Shown piece by piece: positions 25,803 to 34,193 of a stretch of 64,000 bases of DNA; the stretch's first letter is position 1, and every line of letters starts with the position of its first letter. The DNA comes from Rhodocyclales bacterium. GTDB taxonomy: Bacteria > Pseudomonadota > Gammaproteobacteria > Burkholderiales > Rhodocyclaceae. The notes beneath the pieces are model-generated. The model ran no database searches and was not told the origin of the DNA. It saw only the letters and a program-made list of their open reading frames with translations. The DNA is taken from contig JACRIX010000047.1 in NCBI GenBank assembly GCA_016215645.1, positions 1 through 64,000 of the forward strand. Reading direction: 5' to 3'. A program made the translations under genes and the position numbers.

Positions 25803-26408
25803 ATGGGCAAGGGCGAACACACACGACAGGCCATCCTCGACGAGGCGTTCTCGCTGGCGAGCTGCGTCGGCGTCAGTGGCCTGAGCATCGGGATTCTGGC
25901 CGAGCGCACGAAGATGTCGAAGAGCGGTCTGTTTGCCCATTTCGGTTCCAAGGAGGAATTGCAGCTCGCGGTCTTGCGCGAGGCGCAGCAGCGCTTTGCC
26001 GAGGTTGTCCTGCGGCCGGCCTTTCGCCAGCCGCGCGGCTTGCGCCGCTTGCGTGCCGTGGTGGTGAACTGGCTGGACTGGACGCGTGAGGCCAATCTGC
26101 CCGGCGGCTGCGTGATCAATGCGGCGGCCGCCGAATTCGACGACCAGCCCGGACCCTTGCGCGACGAGGTGCGTCGAGGCTTGACGGCGTTGCGCCGCAG
26201 CCTGGTCGAGACCGTGGTCAAGGCGGTAGTGGCCGGCGACTTGCGGCCGGATACCGACGCGGAACAGTTTGCGTTTGAAATGGAGGGCATTTACCAGGTG
26301 ACGCAGCAAAGCCGGCGCCTGTTGAATGACCCGGATGCGGATCGCCGGGCACTGGTGGCCTTTGACCGACTGGTCCGCGACTACGCTGTGCCCATAGAGA
26401 AGGAGTGA
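25803..26408 (+). CDS. TetR/AcrR-family transcriptional regulator
   Basis: This 201-residue TetR-family repressor has a helix-turn-helix at about residues 8-55 (TRQAILDEAFSLASCVGVSGLSIGILAERTKMSKSGLFAHFGSKEEL-type pattern). The C-terminal TetR_C domain (about 80-200) contains NLPGGCVINAAAAEFDDQPGPLRD, as in YcdC/AefR-like members. The ATG at 25803 has no Shine-Dalgarno sequence; the next Met would destroy the DNA-binding domain. It probably represses itself and the two following genes through the palindrome in its promoter. Confidence 0.88.
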   Translation: MGKGEHTRQAILDEAFSLASCVGVSGLSIGILAERTKMSKSGLFAHFGSKEELQLAVLREAQQRFAEVVLRPAFRQPRGLRRLRAVVVNWLDWTREANLPGGCVINAAAAEFDDQPGPLRDEVRRGLTALRRSLVETVVKAVVAGDLRPDTDAEQFAFEMEGIYQVTQQSRRLLNDPDADRRALVAFDRLVRDYAVPIEKE

Positions 26409-26410
26409 TC

Positions 26411-27313
26411 ATGGAACTGAATTTGCGCCCCGCTTTTTTTTGGCCCATAAATAGCACGACCGTTCGCTCCTTTAAGTTGGCTGCCAAACTGATCGGGCGA
26501 CGCGCCTGGTTCCGCCTGTTGTGGCGATTTTCCCCGCAGCGGGCGATCGACTATGGCGCACGCCAATTGCTGACGCCCCCCGCTCACCGCTTTCCGGATG
26601 CCGAAATGCGGCTGATGGAAGAGGCCAGCCTGATCCCCGTGCCCATGGTCACCGGCCGCCTGATCGGCTGGCGCTGGGGACGCCGGCACGATCCGGTCGT
26701 GGTGCTGGTTCACGGCTGGGGTGGTCGCGGCACCCAGCTCCAGGGTTTCATTGCGCCCTTCCTGGCGCAGGGCTTTTCGGTCGTGGCCTACGATGCGCCG
26801 GGACACGGCATGACCGGCGGCGCCGAATCATCGCTGCCGCATTTCCTGCGGGCGCTGGAAGCCATGCTCGATCATCTGGGTCCGGTCCATGCGTTGATCG
26901 GGCATTCCATGGGCGCTGCGGTCGCGGCAATGGTCATGTCGCGCCGCCCCGACAAGGTCGGCTGCGGCGTACTGATCGCCCCACCCGCCAGCCTGACGGA
27001 ATCGACCCATCGGATCGCAAACGTGCTGGGCTGGCAGAAGGCGCTCACCGCTGCGGTGCAACGCCGCATCGAATACCGGTTCGGCACCGCCTGGAGTGAA
27101 TTCGAGGCGGAACGCAGCGCTGGCAGCCAGCAACTGCTGGTGATCCATGACCGCAAGGATCGTGAGGTTCCATTCACCGACGGCATGCGGCATGTTCACG
27201 CCTGGCCACGGGCGCGCCTGTTCGAAACCAGCGGCCTCGGCCACAGCCGCCTGCTTGCCGATCCCACGGTGATCGACGCCGCTGTCGATTTCATCGTCGG
27301 TGGCCGGCCATGA
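26411..27313 (+). CDS. Alpha/beta hydrolase
   Basis: This 300-residue alpha/beta hydrolase has oxyanion region HGWGGRG near 95, nucleophile elbow GHSMG near residue 161, probable acid Asp in VIHDRKDREVPF and catalytic His in TSGLGHSRLL. AAGGAG lies 5 bases before the ATG at 26411; a GTG at 26405 is possible. It follows tetR by two bases and overlaps the GNAT gene as ATGA, so it belongs to the TetR-controlled unit. The substrate is unknown; an ester or lipid is likely. Confidence 0.85.
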   Translation: MELNLRPAFFWPINSTTVRSFKLAAKLIGRRAWFRLLWRFSPQRAIDYGARQLLTPPAHRFPDAEMRLMEEASLIPVPMVTGRLIGWRWGRRHDPVVVLVHGWGGRGTQLQGFIAPFLAQGFSVVAYDAPGHGMTGGAESSLPHFLRALEAMLDHLGPVHALIGHSMGAAVAAMVMSRRPDKVGCGVLIAPPASLTESTHRIANVLGWQKALTAAVQRRIEYRFGTAWSEFEAERSAGSQQLLVIHDRKDREVPFTDGMRHVHAWPRARLFETSGLGHSRLLADPTVIDAAVDFIVGGRP

Positions 27314-27915
27314 GCGCCCGCCAGCCGTGGGCAACTGCCGAAACCGGGCTATGCGTTCGCCGCGCGATTTCCGCCGACCGGGCGGCACTCGCGGATTTTC
27401 TGGCCGCGATGGACAAGGATGGCTTGTATGAGCGCCATTTTGCCCACGGCGACGCCCCGAATGCCGCGTTGTTGGGCCGCCTCGCCAACGCCGAAGGGCG
27501 CAACCGGGTGGTATTGCTGGGAGTCGGCGCTGACGCCACGGTGATCGGGCACGCCGAGTACGTCGCGGAAGCCGGCGCCGCCGAATTTGCCTTGATGGTG
27601 GCGCCGGCATGGCGCGATTGCGGCCTGGGCAAGGCCTTGCTTGCCGCTCTGCTGGCCGCCGCCACCGCCGCCGGCCAGCGCGAGATGCATGGCCTGATCC
27701 AGTCCACCAACACGCGGGCCCTGATGGTGGCGCGCAAGCATGGCTTCGGGATTCGGTCCGGCGAGGACCGCCGCACCGTGATAGTCTCGCGTCCGTTGGC
27801 GCCGTGGCTTGCCGCCGGATCGTCCGAGTCGGAGCCGGGCACCACAAGCGACATGCTCGACCCCGTTCACCATGACCCTGACCGAACTGCGCTACATCCT
27901 TGCCCTGTCCCGTGA
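27310..27915 (+). CDS. GNAT-family N-acetyltransferase
   Basis: This 201-residue GNAT protein has acetyl-CoA-binding motif A, VAPAWRDCGLGKALLAALL, near residue 97, followed by NTRALMVARKHGFGI typical of motif B. Similar domains occur alone or in protein-lysine acetyltransferases. It starts by ATGA overlap with the hydrolase. The last roughly 40 residues are Ser/Pro/His-rich and not GNAT-like; this tail overlaps oxyR by 44 bases. The substrate is unknown. Confidence 0.8.
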   Translation: MSARQPWATAETGLCVRRAISADRAALADFLAAMDKDGLYERHFAHGDAPNAALLGRLANAEGRNRVVLLGVGADATVIGHAEYVAEAGAAEFALMVAPAWRDCGLGKALLAALLAAATAAGQREMHGLIQSTNTRALMVARKHGFGIRSGEDRRTVIVSRPLAPWLAAGSSESEPGTTSDMLDPVHHDPDRTALHPCPVP

Positions 27916-28783
27916 GCGTCATTTTGGCCGCGCCGCGGACAAGTGCAATGTTGCGCAGCCAACGCTTTCGGTCGCGGTAAAAAAACTCGAAGACGAACTC
28001 GGCGTCGCCCTGTTCGAACGCAGCGCCGGCGAGGTCCGCGTCACGCCGATCGGCGCCGACGTCGTGGCCCAGGCCGAGCGCACCCTGGCCGAAGCGTCCC
28101 GCGTCGCCGAGATCGCCGCTGCCGGCAAGGACCCGCTGGCCGGCCCGCTGCGTCTGGGTGTGATCTACACCATCGGCCCCTGGCTGTTGCCGGCGCTGGT
28201 GCCACGGGTCAAGGCGCTGGCGCCGCAGATGCCGCTTTACATCGCCGAGGGCTATACCGAAAACCTGTTGGAGCGCCTCAAGGCGTCGGAACTGGATGTC
28301 TTGGTCCTGGCCCTGCCGATCGAGGAGCCGGGTCTGGTCGCCCAGCCGGTGTATGAAGAAGCCTTCCGTACCCTGGTGCCGGCGGCCCACCCCTGGGCGA
28401 AACTCAAAACACTGAACCCGGCGCAACTGCTCGACGAGCCCCTGCTGATGCTGGGCTCGGGCAATTGCTTCCGCGACCAGGTGCTGGATTTGTGTACCCG
28501 CGCCAGCCAGGGCGAATCGCCCCAGGTGCTGGAAGGCAGCTCGCTGGAAACCATACGCCACATGGTTTCCTCGGGCGTCGGCGTCACGGTGATGCCTTCC
28601 AGCAGCGTGGACAGCATCCCGGAGGACGACCCGTTGCTGCGCGTCAAGCACTTCACCAAACCCAGCCCGATGCGCCGCGTCGGCCTGGTCTGGCGCTCCA
28701 GTTTCCCGCGCCACAAGGCGATCGACGTGATGCGCCAGGCGGTGCTCGACTGCCGCCTTCCCGGCACCCGCGCCATTCATTGA
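27872..28783 (+). CDS. oxyR: OxyR, LysR-type peroxide sensor
   Basis: This 303-residue LysR-type activator has an N-terminal helix-turn-helix (GRAADKCNVAQPTLSVAVKKLE) and the redox pair Cys199 and Cys208 in GSGNCFRDQVLDLC, the same numbering as E. coli OxyR. Peroxide forms a disulfide between them and switches the regulator on. Its start lies inside the GNAT gene. The next gene is rubrerythrin, a peroxide-scavenging protein and plausible target. Confidence 0.92.
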   Translation: MTLTELRYILALSRERHFGRAADKCNVAQPTLSVAVKKLEDELGVALFERSAGEVRVTPIGADVVAQAERTLAEASRVAEIAAAGKDPLAGPLRLGVIYTIGPWLLPALVPRVKALAPQMPLYIAEGYTENLLERLKASELDVLVLALPIEEPGLVAQPVYEEAFRTLVPAAHPWAKLKTLNPAQLLDEPLLMLGSGNCFRDQVLDLCTRASQGESPQVLEGSSLETIRHMVSSGVGVTVMPSSSVDSIPEDDPLLRVKHFTKPSPMRRVGLVWRSSFPRHKAIDVMRQAVLDCRLPGTRAIH

Positions 28784-28941
28784 GCCAATAGCCGCCGCCT
28801 ATCAGGCCGGTCGGAAAAATTAATTAGAACTTGTGTCCGGCGTGGGCTAGAGTAATCCCAAGTCAGCGGGCTTTCGAGCCCATCGACTCGGCGCCGTGCG
28901 TCAGCGCGGAGCACCCCCTTCCAACACTGAGGAGCAAACCT

Positions 28942-29361
28942 ATGGAACTCAAGGGATCCAAGACCGAAGGCAATCTGAAAGCCGCTTTTGCCGGCGAATC
29001 GCAGGCCAATCGGCGCTATCTGTATTTCGCGAACAAGGCCGACATCGAGGGCTATAACGATGTCTCCGCCGTGTTCCGTTCGACCGCCGAAGGCGAGACC
29101 GGTCATGCCCACGGCCACCTCGAGTATCTCGAAGCCTCCGGCGACCCGGCCACCGGCCTGCCCATCGGCGCCACCGCCGACAACCTGAAGGCGTCCATCG
29201 CGGGGGAAACCCACGAATACACCGACATGTACCCGGGCATGGCCAAGACCGCGCGCGACGAAGGCTTCGACGAAATCGCCGACTGGTTCGAGACCCTGGC
29301 CAAGGCCGAGCGCTCGCACGCCAACAAGTTCCAGCGCACGCTGGACGGCCTCAACGGCTGA
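28942..29361 (+). CDS. Rubrerythrin-type diiron protein without rubredoxin domain
   Basis: This 139-residue ferritin-like protein has the rubrerythrin start [27 protein letters not shown] and diiron ligand segments [31 protein letters not shown] and [10 protein letters not shown]. It lacks the C-terminal rubredoxin domain, so electrons must come from a separate donor; a stand-alone rubredoxin is encoded about 4.6 kb downstream. GAGGAG is 7 bases before the ATG. The family reduces hydrogen peroxide. It stands between oxyR and the Fe-S/DUF3501 pair. Confidence 0.9.
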   Translation: MELKGSKTEGNLKAAFAGESQANRRYLYFANKADIEGYNDVSAVFRSTAEGETGHAHGHLEYLEASGDPATGLPIGATADNLKASIAGETHEYTDMYPGMAKTARDEGFDEIADWFETLAKAERSHANKFQRTLDGLNG

Positions 29362-29374
29362 CAAAGGCCAGCGG

Positions 29375-29400
29375 ACGGCAGCGGGCTTGCCCGCCGCCGT
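29375..29400 (+). terminator. Hairpin between rubrerythrin and Fe-S gene
   Basis: ACGGC-A-GCGGGC at 29375-29386 faces GCCCGC-C-GCCGT at 29389-29400 with one A/C mismatch. No T run follows, so it may be a partial terminator or RNA stabiliser rather than an end of transcription. Confidence 0.45.
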
Positions 29401-29485
29401 ACCGCCAGCGCCGTCCGGGTGGATACCGCTACGCATAACTCCCACCCCCGACGCCCTTTTTATCCGAATCACAAGGAAGGACGCC

Positions 29486-30820
29486 ATGCGCGAAGGCAAT
29501 CTCGAAGCTCCCACCCGTCACGCCATAGACTGGAAGAACCCCGGGTTCTACGACCAGGCCGCCTGCGAGAAGGAGCTGGAACGCATCTTCGACATCTGCC
29601 ACGGCTGCCGCCGCTGCGTCTCGCTGTGCAATGCCTTTCCGCTGCTCTTCGCTTGCATCGACGAAGCCGGTGACGCTGAAACTGCCGGTGTGCCCAAGGA
29701 AAAGTTCTGGAAAGTCGTCGACCAGTGCTACCTGTGCGACGTCTGCTACATGACCAAATGCCCCTACGTGCCACCGCACGCCTGGAACCTGGATTTCCCG
29801 CACACCATGCTGCGCGCCAAGGCGATCCAGTACAAGACCGGCAAAATGAAATTCCGCGACAAGCTGCTGACATCGACCGAACTGGTCGGCACCCTGTCCT
29901 CGATCCCGGTGGTGGCGCAGGTGGTCAATGCCGCCAACAAGTTCGGCCCGGCGCGCGCCGTGCTGCAAAAGGCGCTCGGCGTCGATGCGCGCCGCGAACT
30001 GCCCGAGTTCGACTCGGCCCACTTCCGCGCCGATTCGACCGCCAGCCACAACCATCCGGTGAAGGATGGCAAGCTTTCCCCGGGCAAGGTCGCCGTGTTT
30101 TCCACCTGCTATGTCAATTACAACGAGCCGGGCCTGGGCCACGACCTGCTCAAGCTGCTCGACCACAACGAAATTCCCTACGTGGTGGTCAAGGGCGAAA
30201 CCTGTTGCGGCATGCCCAAGCTGGAGCTGGGCGACCTCGACACGGTGGAGAAGTACAAGGAACGCAACATCCCGCTGATGCACGACCTGGCGCTGGCCGG
30301 TTACGCCATCGTCACCCCGGTGCCGTCCTGCACCCTGATGTTCAAGAGCGAGATCCCCTTGCTGTTCCCCGAAGATGCACGCTGCAAGACGGTGTCGGCG
30401 GCGATGTACGACCCCTTCGAGTATTTCGTATTGCGCCACAAGGATGGTTTGCTGAAGACCGATTTCAAGGTACCGCTGGGCAAGGTTTCGTACCACATCC
30501 CCTGTCACTCCCGGGTGCAGAACGTCGGCAAGAAGACCGAGGAAATGCTCAAGCTGACGGGCGCCACCGTGAATACCGTCGAGCGCTGCTCGGGCCACGA
30601 CGGCACCTGGGGCGTCAAGGAAGAGTATTACGAGTTGTCGATGAAAATCGGCAAGCCGGTGTTCAAGGCCATGGCCAAGGACGAACCGGACTACGTCAGT
30701 TCCGACTGTGCCATCGCCGCCCGCCACATCCTGCAAGGCATGAACGAAGCCGGCGCGACCGGGCGCAAAGAGAAACAGCATCCGCTTGCGCTGCTGCGCA
30801 TCGCTTACGGACTGGAATAA
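29486..30820 (+). CDS. Iron-sulfur, CCG-domain (heterodisulfide reductase/GlcF-like) protein
   Basis: This 444-residue redox protein has ferredoxin-type Cys sets at residues 38, 41, 44, 48 and at 81, 84, 87, 92; the last gap is four instead of three. Two CCG-type domains follow (ETCCGMPKLELGD and ERCSGHDGTWG, with VPSCTLMFKSEIP and HIPCHSRV). Such proteins shuttle electrons between Fe-S centres. It recurs in genomes beside rubrerythrin and DUF3501, as here. AAGGAAGG precedes the ATG. Its stop overlaps the next start (TAATG). The substrate is unknown; support of rubrerythrin-linked peroxide reduction is an inference. Confidence 0.85.
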   Translation: MREGNLEAPTRHAIDWKNPGFYDQAACEKELERIFDICHGCRRCVSLCNAFPLLFACIDEAGDAETAGVPKEKFWKVVDQCYLCDVCYMTKCPYVPPHAWNLDFPHTMLRAKAIQYKTGKMKFRDKLLTSTELVGTLSSIPVVAQVVNAANKFGPARAVLQKALGVDARRELPEFDSAHFRADSTASHNHPVKDGKLSPGKVAVFSTCYVNYNEPGLGHDLLKLLDHNEIPYVVVKGETCCGMPKLELGDLDTVEKYKERNIPLMHDLALAGYAIVTPVPSCTLMFKSEIPLLFPEDARCKTVSAAMYDPFEYFVLRHKDGLLKTDFKVPLGKVSYHIPCHSRVQNVGKKTEEMLKLTGATVNTVERCSGHDGTWGVKEEYYELSMKIGKPVFKAMAKDEPDYVSSDCAIAARHILQGMNEAGATGRKEKQHPLALLRIAYGLE

Positions 30821-31413
30821 TGGAACCCGCAATGACCATCACCCGTGATTCCCTGATGACCCTCGAAGCCTATGCCAAGGCCCGCCATTCGATGCGCGAC
30901 GCAGTCATGGCGCACAAGAAGCTGCGCCGCGTCACGCTGGGCGAAAACATCCTGCTGATTTTCGAGAATGAACTGCTGATCCGCTACCAGATCCAGGAAA
31001 TGCTGCGCGTCGAGAAGATCTTCGAGGAAGACGGCATCCGCCACGAACTCGAATCCTACCTGCCGCTGGTGCCGACCGGCAGCAACTTCAAGGTGACGAT
31101 GCAGATCGAATACGCCGACGAATCCGAACGGCGCCGCATGCTGGCCAGGCTCAAGGGCGTCGAGGATCGCGTCTGGGTCCGCATAGCCGGCTTCGACCCG
31201 GTGTTCGCCATCGCCGACGAAGACCTCGAGCGCGAGAACGAGCAAAAGACCTCGGCCGTGCATTTCCTGCGCTTCGAACTTTCGGCCCACATGATCGCCG
31301 CCGCCAGGTCCGGTGCAGCGATCTCGGCCGGCGTCGACCACCCGGCCTGCACGGCGAATACCGGCGCCCTGCCGGAGGCGGTACGTAGCGCGCTCGTTTC
31401 TGACCTGGTCTGA
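30820..31413 (+). CDS. DUF3501 family protein
   Basis: This 197-residue protein of unknown function has the family core SMRDAVMAHKKLRRVTLGENILLIFENELLIRYQIQEMLRVEKIFEEDGI and a typical LRFELSAHMIAAARSGA segment near the end. No signal peptide or membrane helix is seen. It starts in a TAATG overlap with the Fe-S gene (an ATG at 30832 is an alternative). The genomic trio with rubrerythrin and the CCG-domain protein suggests a joint role in oxidative-stress defence. Confidence 0.8.
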   Translation: MEPAMTITRDSLMTLEAYAKARHSMRDAVMAHKKLRRVTLGENILLIFENELLIRYQIQEMLRVEKIFEEDGIRHELESYLPLVPTGSNFKVTMQIEYADESERRRMLARLKGVEDRVWVRIAGFDPVFAIADEDLERENEQKTSAVHFLRFELSAHMIAAARSGAAISAGVDHPACTANTGALPEAVRSALVSDLV

Positions 31414-31424
31414 ATCCCCGCGGG

Positions 31425-31466
31425 TTGACGTTAATCAACTGATTTTCCGAAGGTATCGACTACACT
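31425..31466 (+). promoter_or_regulatory. FNR-type class II promoter of ubiUVT
   Basis: TTGACGTTAATCAA (31425-31438) matches the FNR box TTGAT-N4-ATCAA at 9 of 10 defined bases. A -10 TACACT lies at 31461-31466. A start near 31473 places the box centre at about -41.5, the class II FNR position, with a 21-base leader to the ubiU ATG. Confidence 0.65.
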
Positions 31467-31493
31467 GCCGCCCTCTTTTTGGTGGGGGCGGGA

Positions 31494-32498
31494 ATGGCCA
31501 TACCACAACTCGTATGTCCGGCAGGCAGCCTGGCGGCGCTCAAGGCGGCGGTGGATAACGGCGCCGACGACGTCTATCTGGGCTTTCGCAACGACACCAA
31601 CGCGCGCAACTTCGCCGGGCTCAATTTCGACGACAAGAGCCTGGCCGAAGGCATCCGCTATGCGCATCAGCGCGGCCGCAAGGTGCTGGCGGCAATCAAC
31701 ACCTATGCCCAGGCCGGGCGTTTCGCCGACTGGACGCGTGCGGTCGACAAGGCTGCCGAACTGGGCGTGGACGCCGTGATCATCGCCGACCCGGCGGTGC
31801 TCGATTACGCGACGAAGACCCATCCGCAACTGCGCCGCCACCTCTCTGTGCAGGCCTCGGCCACCAGCTACGAGGCGATCAATTTCTGCCGCGACCGCTT
31901 CGGCATCCAGCGCGCCGTGCTGCCGCGCGTGCTGACCCTGGCCCAGGTGGAGAACGTGATCCGGCACACCGAGGTCGAGATCGAGGTCTTCGGCTTCGGC
32001 AGCCTGTGCGTGATGAACGAGGGCCGCTGCTGGCTGTCCTCCTACGCCACCGGCGAATCGCCCAACACCGTCGGCGCCTGCTCGCCGGCCAGGTTCGTGC
32101 AGTGGGAAAAGAAACCGACCGAGATGGACGTGCGCTTGAACGGCATCCTCATCGACCGCTACGCCAACGACGAAAACGCGGGCTACCCGACCATCTGCAA
32201 GGGCCGCTTCGAGGTCGCCGGCGAGACCTACTACGCGATGGAGGAACCGGCCAGCCTCAATGTGCTGGAAATGCTGCCGGAGATCATCAGGATCGGGGTT
32301 TCCGCGATCAAGGTCGAAGGCCGCCAGCGCAGCCCGACCTATGTCGCGCAGGTGACGCGCAACCTGCGCCAGGCCATCGATGCCGCCGTCGCGGCACCGG
32401 AAAAATTCGCCGTCAAGCCGGCCTGGGCGGCGGAACTGGGCAAGGTCGCGGAAGGATCGCAGATCACGCTCGGCGCCTACAACCGCCCTTGGCGATAG
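31494..32498 (+). CDS. ubiU: UbiU, oxygen-independent ubiquinone hydroxylation protein (peptidase U32 family)
   Basis: This 334-residue U32-family protein opens [26 protein letters not shown], as UbiU does. Cys172, Cys179, Cys196 and Cys235 match the four [4Fe-4S] ligands of E. coli UbiU (169, 176, 193, 232) with a constant shift of 3. UbiU and UbiV form a heterodimer that hydroxylates ubiquinone precursors without oxygen, using prephenate in E. coli. The ATG at 31494 has a GGGGGCGGGA purine run just before it; a TTG at 31479 is less likely. Confidence 0.93.
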   Translation: MAIPQLVCPAGSLAALKAAVDNGADDVYLGFRNDTNARNFAGLNFDDKSLAEGIRYAHQRGRKVLAAINTYAQAGRFADWTRAVDKAAELGVDAVIIADPAVLDYATKTHPQLRRHLSVQASATSYEAINFCRDRFGIQRAVLPRVLTLAQVENVIRHTEVEIEVFGFGSLCVMNEGRCWLSSYATGESPNTVGACSPARFVQWEKKPTEMDVRLNGILIDRYANDENAGYPTICKGRFEVAGETYYAMEEPASLNVLEMLPEIIRIGVSAIKVEGRQRSPTYVAQVTRNLRQAIDAAVAAPEKFAVKPAWAAELGKVAEGSQITLGAYNRPWR

Positions 32499-32503
32499 AC
32501 ACC

Positions 32504-33385
32504 ATGCAAATCACGCTCGGCCCCCTGCTGTTCTTCTGGCCCAAGGCCGAGGTCATGGAGTTCTACGCCCAGGCCGCGCAGCACCCGGCAATCGATCGCA
32601 TCTACCTCGGCGAGGCCGTCTGTTCGCGCCGCCAGCAGCTGCGCACTGCGGACTGGATAGGGCTGGCAAAGGATTTGCGCTCGGCAGGCAAGGAAGTCGT
32701 ACTTACCGCCCAGGCCCTGCTCGAATCAGAAAGCGACCTCAAGGCTTTGCGCCGGCTGATGGGCGATGCCGGCGGCATCATCGAGGCCAACGACCTTGGT
32801 GCCGTGAAAATGGCCTGCGACGAGGGCCTGGGTTTTGTCGCCGGACCGCATCTCAACATCTACAACGAGGAAGCCCTGGCCTTTTTTGCCGCCCAGGGCG
32901 CGCAACGCTGGCTGCCGCCGCTGGAACTCGCCGGCAGCGTGGTCGAGACCCTGCACCGGGGCCGACCGGCCGGAATGGAAACCGAGGTCTTCGCCTTCGG
33001 CAAGCTGCCGCTGGCTTTCTCGGCGCGCTGCTTCACCGCGCGGCACTACGGCCTGAACAAGGACGACTGCCAGTTCACGTGCCTCGACCATCCCGACGGC
33101 ATGCTGGTGAATACGCGCGAAGGGCAGGCCTTTCTTACGCTGAACGGCATCCAGACCCTATCGGCGCAGACCAACAGCTTGCTGGCGCAGATGCCGGATC
33201 TGGTTGCAAGCGGCATCGACGCGGTGCGCATCAGCCCGCAATCGGCGCATACTTTCGATGTGATCACCGCCTTCGACCGTAGCCGCAAGGGCGAGCCCGT
33301 GGCGGACGATCCGGCCTGGGCGCCGGCAGGCCTGGTCAACGGCTTCTGGTTCGGCAAGGCAGGTACCGCGCAAGTGGCCGCGTAA
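32504..33385 (+). CDS. ubiV: UbiV, oxygen-independent ubiquinone hydroxylation protein
   Basis: This 293-residue U32-family partner of UbiU has Cys40 (EAVCSRRQQ), Cys176, Cys189 and Cys193 ([20 protein letters not shown]), with the same spacing as the E. coli UbiV cluster ligands (39, 180, 193, 197). It starts 5 bases after ubiU. A functional pair is expected from the two complete cysteine sets. This lets the cell make ubiquinone for anaerobic respiration. Confidence 0.93.
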   Translation: MQITLGPLLFFWPKAEVMEFYAQAAQHPAIDRIYLGEAVCSRRQQLRTADWIGLAKDLRSAGKEVVLTAQALLESESDLKALRRLMGDAGGIIEANDLGAVKMACDEGLGFVAGPHLNIYNEEALAFFAAQGAQRWLPPLELAGSVVETLHRGRPAGMETEVFAFGKLPLAFSARCFTARHYGLNKDDCQFTCLDHPDGMLVNTREGQAFLTLNGIQTLSAQTNSLLAQMPDLVASGIDAVRISPQSAHTFDVITAFDRSRKGEPVADDPAWAPAGLVNGFWFGKAGTAQVAA

Positions 33386-33397
33386 TTGGAGCAGACA

Positions 33398-33874
33398 ATG
33401 ATCGACAGCACGCGCATTCCGAAGATTCCGTCCTTCACCCTGCCGGGCGTGATCGCCCGCATCGGCAGTCGCCTGCCGCAGTTCCCGCACTCGGTGAACC
33501 TGGCGCTGGCGCTCAATGCGGCGAAGCGCATGCGTGTGCTACCCGAGGACACCCTGGCCGACATCGAGGGCAAGCGTTTCCGCGTCACCGTGCTGGACAC
33601 CGGCGTGGTGGCCGACATCACCTATCGCGCCGGCGCCTTTCGGCCCTTGTGGAGTACCGACGCCAAGCCCGACCTGCAGTTCACCGCCGCCTTGTCGGCC
33701 TATCTGCAGATGGTAAGCCGGCAGGAAGACCCGGATACGCTGTTCTTCAACCGCAGCCTGTCCATCGAGGGCGACACCGAACTTGGCCTGAGGGTCAAGA
33801 ACATGCTCGATGCCCTCGAATGGCCGCAGTTCGCCTGGCAGGGGATGCGCCCAACCTTCCTCGGCCGGGGCTGA
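33398..33874 (+). CDS. ubiT: UbiT, SCP2-domain ubiquinone accessory protein
   Basis: This 158-residue protein has an SCP2 sterol-carrier fold (about residues 30-140; DTLADIEGKRFRVTVLDTGVVADITYRAGAF). UbiT binds lipid intermediates of the anaerobic ubiquinone pathway, like UbiJ in the aerobic one. It follows ubiV by 12 bases with GGAG before the ATG at 33398; a TTG at 33386 is an alternative start. The ubiU-ubiV-ubiT order is complete. Confidence 0.88.
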   Translation: MIDSTRIPKIPSFTLPGVIARIGSRLPQFPHSVNLALALNAAKRMRVLPEDTLADIEGKRFRVTVLDTGVVADITYRAGAFRPLWSTDAKPDLQFTAALSAYLQMVSRQEDPDTLFFNRSLSIEGDTELGLRVKNMLDALEWPQFAWQGMRPTFLGRG

Positions 33875-33925
33875 TTCCGGCGCTGCCGCTTGCGGTAGCA
33901 TGCTCCCCTTCGACCAGGAGGCAGC

Positions 33926-34090
33926 ATGAAGCAATGGCAATGCGTGGTCTGCGGCTGGGTCTATGACGAAGCGCAGGGCGATGTCGAACATGGCATTGCG
34001 CCCGGCACGCGCTGGGAAGACGTGCCCGACGATTTCGTCTGTCCGGAATGCGGCGTGGCCAAGACGGATTTCGTGATGCTGGAATTTTGA
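33926..34090 (+). CDS. Rubredoxin
   Basis: This is a 54-residue rubredoxin. The four iron ligands are two Cys-x2-Cys pairs: CVVCG near residues 6-9 and CPECG near 39-42; WVYDEAQGD and WEDVPDDFVCPECG are family hallmarks. A perfect AGGAGG lies 5 bases before the ATG. It follows ubiT by 51 bases and may be co-transcribed with ubiUVT. It is a single-electron carrier; possible partners are the rubredoxin-less rubrerythrin upstream or the UbiUV hydroxylation. The partner is inferred. Confidence 0.95.
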   Translation: MKQWQCVVCGWVYDEAQGDVEHGIAPGTRWEDVPDDFVCPECGVAKTDFVMLEF

Positions 34091-34097
34091 GAGTTAT

Positions 34098-34118
34098 GTC
34101 TCCGGCAAAGCCGGAGAC
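34098..34118 (+). terminator. Hairpin after rubredoxin
   Basis: GTCTCCGGC (34098-34106) and GCCGGAGAC (34110-34118) form a perfect 9-bp stem around AAA, starting 8 bases past the rubredoxin stop. GTTA (34093-34096) and TAAC (34121-34124) extend it. No T run. It shares CCGTCTCCGG on the minus strand with the inverted repeat at the left end of the window. Confidence 0.6.
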
Positions 34119-34184
34119 GGTAACCCTTGCGGACGGCGCCGGCGGCGCGGCAAACCCAAATCTTTTCCGGTCTGGGGCCTGCTG

Positions 34185-34193
34185 TGTTACAGT
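34185..34193 (+). promoter_or_regulatory. Candidate extended -10 promoter of rhlE with long leader
   Basis: TGTTACAGT contains TG-N-TACAGT, an extended -10. The -35 is poor. It predicts a 5' leader of roughly 145 bases before the rhlE ATG. I see no gene between 34119 and 34344. Long leaders are usual for cold-induced helicase genes, but here this is inference. Confidence 0.3.

Noticed and set aside
26828-28780. Very long open frame on the minus strand opposite the hydrolase-GNAT-oxyR genes
   Set aside because: The predicted product is His/Gly/Ala/Asp-rich low complexity typical of the antisense of GC-rich genes; the plus strand has well-supported families and coupled starts.
28831-28856. Promoter for the rubrerythrin gene (TTGTGT with TAGAGT or AGTAAT)
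   Set aside because: Spacers of 11-14 bases are too short; no acceptable pair found.
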